DNA from: UBA7692 sp964650845
Lineage (GTDB): Bacteria > Bacteroidota > Bacteroidia > Chitinophagales > LD1
Length of the DNA stretch: 13,606 bases
Assembly: GCA_964650845.1 (NCBI GenBank)
Contig: CAZYXR010000076.1
Location: 1-13,606 of the forward strand
Reading direction: 5' to 3'
Shown here: one piece after another, positions 1-7,461 of the stretch
Position numbering within the stretch: position 1 is the stretch's first letter
Layout: every line of letters begins with the position of its first letter
The notes under the pieces: generated by a model
Told to the model about the DNA's origin: nothing
The model's input: the letters and a program-made list of their open reading frames with translations, nothing else
Database searches by the model: none
Program-made: the position numbers and the translations under genes

Positions 1-200
1 TGTACGCAGATAAACCTGTAATGATAAATTCCGTTTTCCCAGTCACTGATGTTTATTTCTTCTTTGCCAATCGCACTCATCACCTGAACCTTTTTCACAA
101 CTCTTCCATGTACATCATACAGTTCAACCATACCTTCTGTTTTGCCATCGGGCAATACATAATCTATATTTAATCTGTTGCTTGCAGGGTTGGGGTAAAC
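1..200 (-). repeat. Direct repeat copy 1: T9SS sorting-domain coding block
   Basis: This block matches 1582-1781 base for base without gaps, with about 17 mismatches in 200 (counted by eye). The first 56 bases are identical. It encodes the sorting domain from YPNPASNRLNIDY to the window edge. The repeat may continue to the left of the window. Confidence 0.93.
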
Positions 201-1535
201 TTTAGCTTCTATAGGCGGCAGCCTTATATCCTCAATGCCCACAGGCTTGCTACCGCTGCAATAGTTTTCCTGCACACAGCCATTGCTATCTACCCGCACT
301 AGCCATAGCTGCTGACCTGCTCCGCCCTGAAAATTTTCTTTTGTTTCTCCTAACATAGTATAGCCGCCATCGGCATTGGCTACTATACCGTTGAATTCAT
401 TCCATCCTACTGCAACAGGAAAGGTCTCAGTAGTGAGGTAATAATACTTTGACCATAGTATAATACTGGATGTATCCATCTTGGTAATAAATCCCGCATT
501 TTCATGGAATATTCCGCCTCGTAAAAATTCCGTAGTTCCTATTACTACGATATTACCGCTACTGTCTGATAATACCTTGTTAATATATTGTCCATAGCTT
601 GAATCTTGTTGTGTGAAATTTTCAATTACTTTCTGCCAAACTACATTTCTTGAGGAATCTAATTTCATCACATGAGGCTTGATAAGCCTGTCACTGCCGC
701 CTGATAGCTGACCGTAAATCTTATACCCTGCTAAAATATATCCGCCATCATCCGTTCTTATACCTGTGTAGGTTACGGCAGTTTTGTTGTTGGCAGTGTA
801 GAACCATTTCCACAGCATATTACCTGCTGTGTCTATCTCCATCATGTACGAATAAACCTTATCTTCCAAAGTACCTAATGGGTAATTATCATCTAAGCCC
901 GTAACAATATAACCATTGTCACTCTTATAAATTCCTGTTCCTGTAAGCGACCAATATTGATGGTTATAGAACTTTCGCCATAACTCATTTCCTAAACTGT
1001 CAGTTTTTAAAACAACAACGCTACATCTGAAAGTATTTCGCTGAACAGAACCAACAACTAAAAAACCATTGTCATTGGTTTGCACTAAATCTCGAAAAAC
1101 AAAATACTGACTGTTTGCCACACCACTTGTAAAAGTTTTGTACCATTCAACATCTCCTGTAGAGTCGTACTTCACTAATAAGCCTTCATCTTTATTGATG
1201 GTATCTCTGAATATGTATCCTGCATTTGCAAAACCATTATCAGTTGTTTGAATGAGATTATTTCCTGGCTCAACACTATAGGCCCCCAAAATCCTGAATA
1301 TTTTTGAAGATAGTGATTGTCCCGTATCATTAAATTCCGAAAAGTAACCGCAACCTCTGAAATTGTTAATAGTATCTCTACCAACACCAACTGCAAAGTA
1401 ATGTTCATCCTTTAAAACAACATCACAGCCAAAATTAGCTGCAATACCAGCTAACTGATATCGCTTATTAAATCCTTGACCATAACTTGTAATTACAGTA
1501 ATAAGTGTAAACAATATAGCTATCTGCCTGAACAT
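1..1535 (-). CDS. T9SS-sorted secreted protein with WG/propeller-like repeats, C-terminus cut by window edge
   Basis: This is one uninterrupted frame of 511 codons from the ATG at 1535-1533 down to the window edge, so the last residues are missing. Residues 1-19 form a signal peptide (MFRQIAILFTLITVITSYG followed by Q). The body carries at least six spaced repeats of the type T/S-D-x-G-x-x-x-x-G, near residues 97, 153, 204, 261, 323 and 388 (for example TNDNGFLVVG and TDDGGYILAG). Such repeats are common in Bacteroidota secreted proteins and probably form a beta-propeller. From about residue 444 a T9SS type A sorting domain begins with KVYPNPASNRLNIDY. The product is therefore likely exported by Sec, then through the outer membrane by T9SS. 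No enzyme motif is visible. The start lies 6 nt after the stop of the frameshifted gene upstream, and an AAAGGA abuts the ATG, so the two are probably co-transcribed. The binding partner or substrate is unknown. Confidence 0.88.
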   Translation of the reverse strand, partial: MFRQIAILFTLITVITSYGQGFNKRYQLAGIAANFGCDVVLKDEHYFAVGVGRDTINNFRGCGYFSEFNDTGQSLSSKIFRILGAYSVEPGNNLIQTTDNGFANAGYIFRDTINKDEGLLVKYDSTGDVEWYKTFTSGVANSQYFVFRDLVQTNDNGFLVVGSVQRNTFRCSVVVLKTDSLGNELWRKFYNHQYWSLTGTGIYKSDNGYIVTGLDDNYPLGTLEDKVYSYMMEIDTAGNMLWKWFYTANNKTAVTYTGIRTDDGGYILAGYKIYGQLSGGSDRLIKPHVMKLDSSRNVVWQKVIENFTQQDSSYGQYINKVLSDSSGNIVVIGTTEFLRGGIFHENAGFITKMDTSSIILWSKYYYLTTETFPVAVGWNEFNGIVANADGGYTMLGETKENFQGGAGQQLWLVRVDSNGCVQENYCSGSKPVGIEDIRLPPIEAKVYPNPASNRLNIDYVLPDGKTEGMVELYDVHGRVVKKVQVMSAIGKEEINISDWENGIYHYRFICV

Positions 1536-1541
1536 TCCTTT

Positions 1542-2316
1542 TTACTTTATAATGACGACTTTGCCTGACACGGTATTGCAATGTACGCAGATAAACCTGT
1601 AATGATAAATTCCGTTTTCCCAGTCACTGATGTTTACTTCTTCTTTCCCTGTTGTACTCCTCACCTGTACTTTTTTCACAACCCTGCCATGCACATCATA
1701 CAGTTCAATTATACCTTCTGTTTTGCCATCGGGCAGCACATAATCTATATTTAATCTGTTGCTTGCAGGGTTAGGGTAAACATTCACCATCAGTTGTTCC
1801 TCTTGCACTTTTGATACCACTGGTGCTGCCTGTGTTTCTTTTTGCTTTTCCTCATTCCATTCTTTTTTCGACATAATACCCGCAGGCAGTTGCGGCTCGG
1901 GGTGGTACGCACTGTCATAAAAGAAATGAAGAATGTTGCGGGCAAGCGTTCGCCCTATGCTTACCTCTCCTGTATCTGCGTATGCAGTAAGCGCAACTAC
2001 ACGGTTACTGTCTAATCGCTCTACAGAAAGCGAATCTGTTTCCCAGTCTTTGGTTGCGGCTATCAATCAGTGCTAATTCTATTGCTGTTATATCGCTAAT
2101 ATCTGCTGCCGTGAAAACAAATGTTGCCGTTTGCAATGCAGTGTCTGGTATTGCATTGATGCGAGCAACAATAGAATCCCTGTTCACTGTAGATAGTTTT
2201 GCTTTAGGATGCTTCAATCGGGTATGCACCTCAAAACCATTACCCGAAATACTTTGTGCTGTGCAAACTGTTGCGGTAGAAATCACCAGCAACATCAAAA
2301 GGAAAAATCGCTGCAT
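1542..2316 (-). pseudogene. T9SS-sorted secreted protein split by a 4-bp duplication frameshift
   Basis: The 5' part starts at the ATG at 2316-2314 with a signal peptide (MQRFFLLMLLVISTATVCTA, then QS). It reads to about residue 84 and then, without correction, continues out of phase to a stop at 2005. The 3' part is open in the next frame from about 2066 to the TAA at 1544-1542. At 2062-2069 the plus strand reads ATCAATCA. Removing one ATCA joins the halves as ...AIELALIAATKDWETD... and gives a protein of 256 residues. The N-terminal domain (about residues 25-135) is not recognised. A charged linker with KKEWNEEKQKE follows. A T9SS type A sorting domain (YPNPASNRLNIDY to VSGKVVIIK) ends the protein. 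No nearby slippery heptamer suggests programmed frameshifting. The cause could be a recent mutation or a sequencing or assembly error. A longer start at 2358 is possible but would put 14 residues before the signal peptide. Confidence 0.82.
1582..1781 (-). repeat. Direct repeat copy 2: T9SS sorting-domain coding block
   Basis: This is the partner of the block at 1-200. It encodes the sorting domain of the frameshifted gene. Outside the block the two genes show no evident similarity, which points to duplication or conversion of the sorting module alone rather than of a whole gene. Confidence 0.93.
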
Positions 2317-2411
2317 AATCTCTTTGTTTTTGTTGGGGACAAATAGAGGCGATGTCAACTTATCATCACAAAACTTTCATACATTTTCATAACATTTTTC
2401 GCGCATCTTTT

Positions 2412-2425
2412 CCGGAATTATCCGG
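2412..2425. promoter_or_regulatory. Inverted repeat CCGGA-N4-TCCGG, candidate operator
   Basis: Two perfect 5-bp arms (2412-2416 and 2421-2425) flank ATTA in the 223-bp space between the divergently transcribed T9SS cargo gene and the XRE-type regulator. XRE-family repressors bind short dyads and often control their own divergent promoter, so this is a reasonable operator candidate. The arms are short, the GC-rich arms stand out only against an AT-rich background, and no second copy was noticed in the window. Confidence 0.3.
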
Positions 2426-2539
2426 CAACTTTCGCACAACTTTTAACAGTATTAAAATCATAGTGCTGCATTTAGTTTTTGTAAAGAGTTGCAGGTTTAA
2501 GATTGAAATTGCAAATTAGCCCAATCAAAATACCACCTG

Positions 2540-2854
2540 ATGGATACTATTTGCGCTCTTCTAAAACATTACCGCAAAAAAATTTCTTTCACACAGGTTG
2601 ATGTAGCAAAGGCTTTGAAAGTAGATAAGTCGCACGTCAGTAAGATGGAAAGCGGAGAAGACTTTTTAACTAAACAGGTCTTTTTGAATTATTGTAAATT
2701 GTTTGATTTCGACATGAATCGGGCAAAAGAATTTGCAGATATCATTTTCAAACCTGTTACAATTACCACACGCGATAAAGATGTTGCAGATGCCGTATTA
2801 AAAGTGTTCAAAAAATTAGAAGCACAACATTCTTTAGAAAGAAAAAAGAGTTAG
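2540..2854 (+). CDS. Small XRE-family helix-turn-helix transcriptional regulator
   Basis: This protein has 104 residues. The Cro/C1-type helix-turn-helix occupies about residues 4-60, with the recognition part FTQVDVAKALKVDKSHVSKM at residues 17-36 followed by ESGEDFLT. That is the usual 'Q-x-x-x-A-x-x-L-x-V-x-x-S-x-V-S-x-x-E-x-G' pattern. The remaining 40 residues are charged and helical (VADAVLKVFKKLEAQH) and may mediate dimerisation. There is no sensor, enzyme or toxin domain, and no partner ORF overlapping it as in toxin-antitoxin pairs. It is expected to be a cytosolic DNA-binding protein. It faces away from the T9SS cargo operon and shares its upstream region, so autoregulation or control of that operon is plausible. 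The gene is followed by a MITE-like element and a terminator, so it is probably monocistronic. The start ATG has an A/C-rich leader with no clear Shine-Dalgarno site. Confidence 0.85.
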   Translation: MDTICALLKHYRKKISFTQVDVAKALKVDKSHVSKMESGEDFLTKQVFLNYCKLFDFDMNRAKEFADIIFKPVTITTRDKDVADAVLKVFKKLEAQHSLERKKS

Positions 2855-2917
2855 AAGTATCAATCAGTATGATATTTGAAAAGATTGATAATACCCCTGA
2901 TGTAAATGGAACAGAAT

Positions 2918-2996
2918 AGACCTCTTTCATAATTCATCTTTGTGTCCCTCTCGTGGAGGGGGGAATAAGAAAGAGGACGTCAAATGAAAGAGGTCT
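2918..2996. mobile_element. 79-bp MITE-like inverted-repeat element
   Basis: Perfect 13-bp terminal inverted repeats (AGACCTCTTTCAT at 2918-2930 and ATGAAAGAGGTCT at 2984-2996) bound a 53-bp core. The core contains a second small hairpin (CCCTC at 2946-2950, GAGGG at 2956-2960) and a partial internal copy of the right end, AGAAAGAGGACG. The size, terminal repeats and lack of coding capacity fit a miniature element or the two fused ends of a deleted insertion sequence. No target-site duplication is clear on the flanks. The alternative is a stable RNA or processing hairpin at the end of the regulator transcript. It has no T-tract, so it is not a simple intrinsic terminator. Confidence 0.4.
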
Positions 2997-3020
2997 GATA
3001 TGTTCCTAGCCTGCACCCAG

Positions 3021-3049
3021 GTTCCGACAGCAATGCCGGGGCTTTTTTT
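3021..3049 (+). terminator. Intrinsic terminator downstream of the XRE regulator
   Basis: The stem GTTCCGACA (3021-3029) pairs with TGCCGGGGC (3034-3042) across a GCAA loop, using two G-U pairs and one A-C mismatch. It is followed directly by seven T residues (3043-3049). This is a standard rho-independent layout for plus-strand transcripts. It would end transcription from the regulator before the cysteine-cluster gene at 3116, which then needs its own promoter in the 66 bp between. Confidence 0.65.
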
Positions 3050-3115
3050 AACCATTGTCACATATTGCAAAAAATATGCCCTCTCAGTTGACATCACTGT
3101 CGCTATCTTTACACC

Positions 3116-3592
3116 ATGCAATACGATAACATCCTCAAAAAAGGAAAGGAAAACAAAAAGCAGTATGCACAATACCTCAAGCGCGCTGCGCGCCAACGAG
3201 GGGTAGAAAAGCGACTGCCGGAGTTGCACGACAAAGCATTTCAGGAAATTGATTGTTTGAATTGTGCAGGTTGCTGCACCAATATTTCGCCACGCTTCAA
3301 AACACCCGATATTTCGCGCATTGCAAAGTTTACAAGCATGAAAGAATCTGCCATGATTGAAACATATCTGCGCTTAGATGAAGATGGAGATTATGTAGTA
3401 AAAACTAGCCCTTGTCCATTTCTGGAGAGCGATAACAAATGCGCTATTTATGATGCCCGTCCGGGCGATTGCCGCAAGTACCCCTACACAGATTCAGGAG
3501 ACTTTTTTGCTTACACAAACACAACCTTGTTAAACACACAGTATTGTCCCGCTGTGGTAAAAGTTTTAGATGCTTTGATAAAGATTGGGTAA
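3116..3592 (+). CDS. YkgJ-family cysteine cluster protein (CxxCxxCC)
   Basis: This protein has 158 residues. The signature CLNCAGCC lies at residues 47-54, then SPCPFLESDNKCAIYDARPG gives C100 and C109, followed by C119 in DCRKYP and C144 near the end. The arrangement 'CxxCxxCC ... PCPFL ... C-x-I-Y-x-x-R-P-x-x-C-R-x-[FY]P' is that of the YkgJ / UPF0153 family. Its cysteines are predicted to bind a metal (zinc or an iron-sulfur cluster); the biochemical role is not established. There is no signal peptide, so it is presumably cytosolic. The first 40 residues are basic and helical (ILKKGKENKKQYAQYLKRAARQ). Its stop lies 3 bp from the stop of the convergent T9SS cargo gene, with no terminator between them, so the transcripts' 3' ends probably overlap. 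Confidence 0.85.
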   Translation: MQYDNILKKGKENKKQYAQYLKRAARQRGVEKRLPELHDKAFQEIDCLNCAGCCTNISPRFKTPDISRIAKFTSMKESAMIETYLRLDEDGDYVVKTSPCPFLESDNKCAIYDARPGDCRKYPYTDSGDFFAYTNTTLLNTQYCPAVVKVLDALIKIG

Positions 3593-3595
3593 AAA

Positions 3596-5923
3596 CTATC
3601 TCGCCACAACCACTCTGCGCTGCAACATGCCACCATCATGCATCAATTGCAAAAGATAAATACCCGAAGGAAGTGCAGCAACATCAATTGTTGTTGAATT
3701 GCTTTCGTTATCACTGCTCATCAGCAAAGCCCCGCGAATATCAAATATACCTACAGCATAATTCTGCAAAGTAGTTTCAATCAATAGTGAATGAGAAGCA
3801 GGTTGAGGATAAAGTTTTAGCATTTCGGCTTCAATATTTTTGATACTTACCCCCACTCCTATTGTATCACATTTTTCAGCCTCACATTGTCTGTTATCTG
3901 TTACGGATACGCAATACTTTCCGGTAGAAATATTAGAAATAGTCTGCGACACAACAGAATCGTTCCATACGTATTGATAAGGCGATTCACCGCCCGTGGC
4001 AGCTACCGTTATACTGCCGTCATTTGCACTCGCATTGCTCGGATTCACACGCTGCGAAACACTCACAACTAAATTTGTAGCCGGCTCCACAACTGGCGCA
4101 ATCGTTGACGAAACACAACTTCCATCCGTAACAGTTACTGTGTAAACACCCGGGCGCAAACCCGTTGCTATCTTACCCGTTTGCACCGGAACTGTATTCC
4201 ACACATAGGTATAACTGCCATTACCGCCATTAGAATTTGCTGTAGCAAAACCATTATCGCCACCTTTGCAACTTACATCACTTACCTGCATCGAAATTGT
4301 AATTGGTACAATCTTAATAGTATCTCTGCCTACAAACTTGCAACCCGCACCATCAGTAACGGTAACTACATAAGTACCAGGAGTTAAGTTATTGATAGCA
4401 GCAGTTGTTTGATTGGTTGACCATTTATACTGATATGGCGCAACATTATCGCTTGTATAGTTGATTGTAATTGAGCCTTTGTTAGTGCAGGTTGGCTTGG
4501 TAACAAAGCCAAAATCAGGGGATACACTACAAGCATTCTCTAAATTTAAACGCATTGCAAACACTTTTGTATACACCTGGCTTGCACTAAGCGAATCATA
4601 CTCCTCGCCACTTGCCCAGCGAAAGAAAGGATTACCAAAATAGCGATACCAGTTTACTCTTTGCGAATACACCTCATCTGTTGTACCCACATTCAACTTT
4701 TTGCCGCCTTGCTCCACAATTACCAGCAAGTATTTACCCGCTACAAGTTTTGTACTGCCAATAAAGTTAAGGGAAAGTATTTTACCATTTAATGAGTCTG
4801 CAAGGGTGGTTACATAACTTACAGTAGAATCAACTAAAGCACCCGGTGCATTTGAAAAGTTATACAATCTGAACTTTGTAACCGACCCCACCGAAGGATT
4901 ATTGAGGTATGCTGTTGCGGCTTTTACTCGTGCCGTATTTACAATATCAAAGGTATGCCCAAACTCGCCATTTGTTGCACCAATACTTGTTACTCCGGTT
5001 ATTGCTCCGTTATCGCGAGCATACAATGAATCTGTAACAATAAAATTATACTTCACAGTATCGTTTAAACTATTGCCATCCTGCTGAGGAATTTTAGTAA
5101 AATACACCAGTTTATAATTTCCTGTATCGGCAGTGGTGTATGGCGGAAATACAACAGTAGCAACCAATCCGGTTGCAAGAGAACTAACATCAATGCTATC
5201 TAACTTTAGTAAATGAGTGTTTCTATAAATTGCTGCAAATACTTTTGAACTGCTAAGTGTATTTGACCCATCATTAATTACAGTTGCAGATGGTGCAAAT
5301 GTCTTTTGTTGCGAGCGAGGAATCAAAGTAAAAGGCGTGGGGCTTGCACTTATATCTATACCCAAATCGAAAGGTGGCTTTAACTCCACTTTTATATCAT
5401 CAATAAACAATAAATTTTTGTTGAATGAATTGTTTCGAAAAGCCAAATAAACAGTTTGCCCTGTATAAGGGTTTAAGTTAGCATAGCGAACAATAGGTGT
5501 AGTTTGCTCGGCACCAGTGCTAAAAAGTACCGTAGTAAAATCGCCCAATGTGTTTCCCGATGTAGAAATTCTTACTTCATAGCCATCGCGAAAATCAGGA
5601 TCCGAAGCAAATGCCTCCCAGCTTAAAGTTGAATTACCCGAAAGTGTAATAGCATTTGTAATCATCCAATCATCGGCCGTTGCGGCAACGGTGTACCACG
5701 AAGTACTTACGGCTGCCGAATCCTTAGTTATAGAATTATACTCTGCAGTTACCCAAGCATTGTTTACAAAAGCAACTTGCGCTGCCGGAGTTTGCGCATC
5801 GCCATTCACCAATGTTATGTTATGCGGAATTCCTTGTTGAAAATCTTCATAAAAAAGTACTTGAGCCTTGGTTGTAAATACCCAACACAGAAAAAATAAT
5901 ACAACGTATCGTGCGCCTTTCAT
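3596..5923 (-). CDS. Large adhesin-like T9SS cargo: cleaved-adhesin domain, SprB repeats, sorting domain
   Basis: This protein has 775 residues. A signal peptide covers residues 1-20 (ending FTTKA, then Q). Residues about 23-180 form a cleaved-adhesin / choice-of-anchor J domain, running from FYEDFQQGIP through WMITNAITLSG to LLFIDDIKVEL. Residues about 185-300 look like an Ig-like adhesion module, and 300-460 are a beta-rich region without a family I can name. Three SprB-type repeats follow at about 465-540, 545-615 and 618-690. Each has the pattern '...G-S-I-T-[IV]...Y-x-Y-x-W...T..I..L..G.Y.V.VTD..G.C'. A T9SS type A sorting domain covers 694-775 (LYPQPASHSLLIE to RRVVVAR). It is expected at the cell surface or released, perhaps in adhesion; SprB itself is a gliding adhesin in Flavobacterium johnsoniae, but three repeats do not prove a gliding role. 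It starts 44 bp after the M23 peptidase, so the two likely form an operon. Confidence 0.9.
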   Translation of the reverse strand: MKGARYVVLFFLCWVFTTKAQVLFYEDFQQGIPHNITLVNGDAQTPAAQVAFVNNAWVTAEYNSITKDSAAVSTSWYTVAATADDWMITNAITLSGNSTLSWEAFASDPDFRDGYEVRISTSGNTLGDFTTVLFSTGAEQTTPIVRYANLNPYTGQTVYLAFRNNSFNKNLLFIDDIKVELKPPFDLGIDISASPTPFTLIPRSQQKTFAPSATVINDGSNTLSSSKVFAAIYRNTHLLKLDSIDVSSLATGLVATVVFPPYTTADTGNYKLVYFTKIPQQDGNSLNDTVKYNFIVTDSLYARDNGAITGVTSIGATNGEFGHTFDIVNTARVKAATAYLNNPSVGSVTKFRLYNFSNAPGALVDSTVSYVTTLADSLNGKILSLNFIGSTKLVAGKYLLVIVEQGGKKLNVGTTDEVYSQRVNWYRYFGNPFFRWASGEEYDSLSASQVYTKVFAMRLNLENACSVSPDFGFVTKPTCTNKGSITINYTSDNVAPYQYKWSTNQTTAAINNLTPGTYVVTVTDGAGCKFVGRDTIKIVPITISMQVSDVSCKGGDNGFATANSNGGNGSYTYVWNTVPVQTGKIATGLRPGVYTVTVTDGSCVSSTIAPVVEPATNLVVSVSQRVNPSNASANDGSITVAATGGESPYQYVWNDSVVSQTISNISTGKYCVSVTDNRQCEAEKCDTIGVGVSIKNIEAEMLKLYPQPASHSLLIETTLQNYAVGIFDIRGALLMSSDNESNSTTIDVAALPSGIYLLQLMHDGGMLQRRVVVAR

Positions 5924-5967
5924 CAGAGGGAGTTTTTTGTTACAAAATTAATCGGGCACAGTGTGGG

Positions 5968-7287
5968 TTATCTGCTATTACGCAAATTTGCAGAAGAAGA
6001 TTCATTGGCATTAGCTTGTAAATTTTTCTTCGAGTCAATTTCCATTGAAACTAAAGTAGTTTTAAGTGGAGCAATTTTTTGTAAAAAAGAGGCTTTGTAT
6101 TTTGTAGGAAGCGGCTCGCTGGTTGCCATTTTTTGCTTAAAAGGATCTACTTGCTGCCCATCTTTCCAAAAACGATAGCAAACGTGAGGTCCTGTTGCCA
6201 AGCCTGTGCTACCAACGTATCCAATCACTTCACCCTGTCTTACTCGCGAACCCGAGCGCACTCCTTTTGCAATTTTACTCATGTGCAAATACTGAGTTTT
6301 AAACTGCCCATTGTGCCTTATTTTTACATAATTGCCATTGTTTGCTTTATAGCAAGCATCTTCTACTACCCCATCGGCCGTTGCCATAATTGGAGTGCCG
6401 TATGGAGCAGCATAATCGGTACCAAGGTGCGCCTTTCTAACTTTGGTAACTGGGTGCAAACGCGATTTCGCAAAACGTGAACTGATGCGAAAAAATTCTA
6501 ACGGTGCTTTTAGAAACTGACGTTTCATACTTTCGCCTTTTTCATCATAAAAATCGCCTTCGTGCGAGCCTTCTTTTTCAAAGTAATAGGCCTGAAAATC
6601 TTTTCCGCTGCTATTGAATAAACATGCGTGAATTGTTCCCACTCCTACGCTTTCGCCTTCTACAAAATCTTCATCATAAATAATCTTGAAGTAATCGCCC
6701 TGCTGAATTCGGTAAAAATCTACCGCACAAGCAAAAATATTTGCCATACGCACGGCTATAGCCGATGGGATGTTGTTTGACTCTAAAGTTTCGTACAAAG
6801 AACTATTAACGATGCCTCCCACTTCCTTACGCTCGCGCTTAACATGGTGCTTGCCACGATAGATATACAAGGAATCTTCGAGGTTAAACACAACATAATT
6901 CACCTTATCTTCTTCATAAATCAATTTTTTAGGAATCATGCCGGTGTCAGTATCAGCCATAACAACAGTATAATTGTTTCCGGCTCTCATTCTTCGTGGG
7001 TTGAAAATGTCTTTCGATTCATTGATAACATAAGCTGCTACCGATGTTGCGATGTTGTGCTTAGAAAAAATATCGGTAAGCAACTCTCGTGGCTCTACCG
7101 AACATGAAAGTAATTTACAACCGGTCAAATTCATTCCATAGCGAACAATTTGCACAGGCACGGTATGCTCAAGGTGGGCTGTTTCTTCTTCCTCCTCCTC
7201 TTCTCGAACCGAAAATTTGAAATACGCAACAGTTGCCAAAACCACAATAAACAATGCCACTGCCGGCAAAAACCAAACTTTTTTCAT
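5968..7287 (-). CDS. Membrane-anchored M23 family peptidoglycan metallopeptidase (Csd3/MepM-like)
   Basis: This protein has 439 residues. One N-terminal membrane segment or uncleaved signal lies at residues 4-23, followed by an acidic run of six or seven Glu. Residues about 62-160 resemble the OapA/LysM-like inhibitory region, and 165-255 (IPSAIAVRMANIFACAVDFYRIQQGD) resemble the second domain of Csd3, ShyA and MepM. The LytM/M23 catalytic domain spans about 260-385. Visible catalytic positions are H287 and D291 in HLGTD, H335 in YLHMS, and H368 in GPHVCYRFW. The position that is the second zinc-binding His of the usual H-x-H is Cys370 here. The expected role is endopeptidase cleavage of peptide crosslinks in the periplasm during growth or shape control. 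The last 45 residues are a polar tail. It is first in a probable operon with the SprB-repeat protein, and is divergent from fbaB with 174 bp between starts. Confidence 0.88.
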   Translation of the reverse strand: MKKVWFLPAVALFIVVLATVAYFKFSVREEEEEEETAHLEHTVPVQIVRYGMNLTGCKLLSCSVEPRELLTDIFSKHNIATSVAAYVINESKDIFNPRRMRAGNNYTVVMADTDTGMIPKKLIYEEDKVNYVVFNLEDSLYIYRGKHHVKRERKEVGGIVNSSLYETLESNNIPSAIAVRMANIFACAVDFYRIQQGDYFKIIYDEDFVEGESVGVGTIHACLFNSSGKDFQAYYFEKEGSHEGDFYDEKGESMKRQFLKAPLEFFRISSRFAKSRLHPVTKVRKAHLGTDYAAPYGTPIMATADGVVEDACYKANNGNYVKIRHNGQFKTQYLHMSKIAKGVRSGSRVRQGEVIGYVGSTGLATGPHVCYRFWKDGQQVDPFKQKMATSEPLPTKYKASFLQKIAPLKTTLVSMEIDSKKNLQANANESSSANLRNSR

Positions 7288-7346
7288 GGAGTACGAATAT
7301 AAGTCATTGATTCATTTAGGCTAACAACAAAGGTTAAAGTTTTCGT

Positions 7347-7360
7347 CAGCAGCTATGCTG
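7347..7360. repeat. Short inverted repeat in the M23 peptidase/fbaB divergent spacer
   Basis: CAGCA and TGCTG flank GCTA about 100 bp before fbaB and 60 bp before the M23 gene. This is the only dyad that stands out in the 174-bp spacer. It could be an operator for either direction, but five-base arms are weak evidence. Confidence 0.2.
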
Positions 7361-7461
7361 GTGCGCAATTATTTGGGCGGTAAATTGCCAATGAATGCAA
7401 TACGGTTATTTCAATTGGTCTAAAATCCTATTTTCGCGCTTCTTAAAATAAACATATACAA

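Noticed and set aside
2054..2392. 112-codon plus-strand frame over the frameshift region
   Set aside because: It lies opposite a gene half with signal peptide and continuous homology-like character across the repaired joint; no domain is visible.
2478..2505. TTTG and TAAGATTG resembling -33/-7 boxes before the XRE regulator
   Set aside because: The -7 box has a mismatch and the spacing is 16 bp; suggestive only.
2869..2919. 16-codon plus-strand frame (MIFEKIDNTPDVNGTE)
   Set aside because: Too short to support as a gene; it ends at the edge of the inverted-repeat element and may be only a remnant.
3088..3111. Possible promoter TTGACA ... TATCTTTA before the cysteine-cluster gene
   Set aside because: The spacing of 13 bp between the TTG and the TAnnTTTG-like box is too short for the Bacteroidota -33/-7 arrangement (about 19 bp).
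2927..3229. 100-codon open frame on the minus strand
   Set aside because: It runs across the MITE-like element, the terminator and the start of the cysteine-cluster gene; its translation has no recognisable domain.
7429..7436. TATTTTCG resembling a Bacteroidota -7 box (TAnnTTTG) before fbaB
   Set aside because: One mismatch and no TTG or TTTG at the expected upstream distance; not enough to call a promoter.
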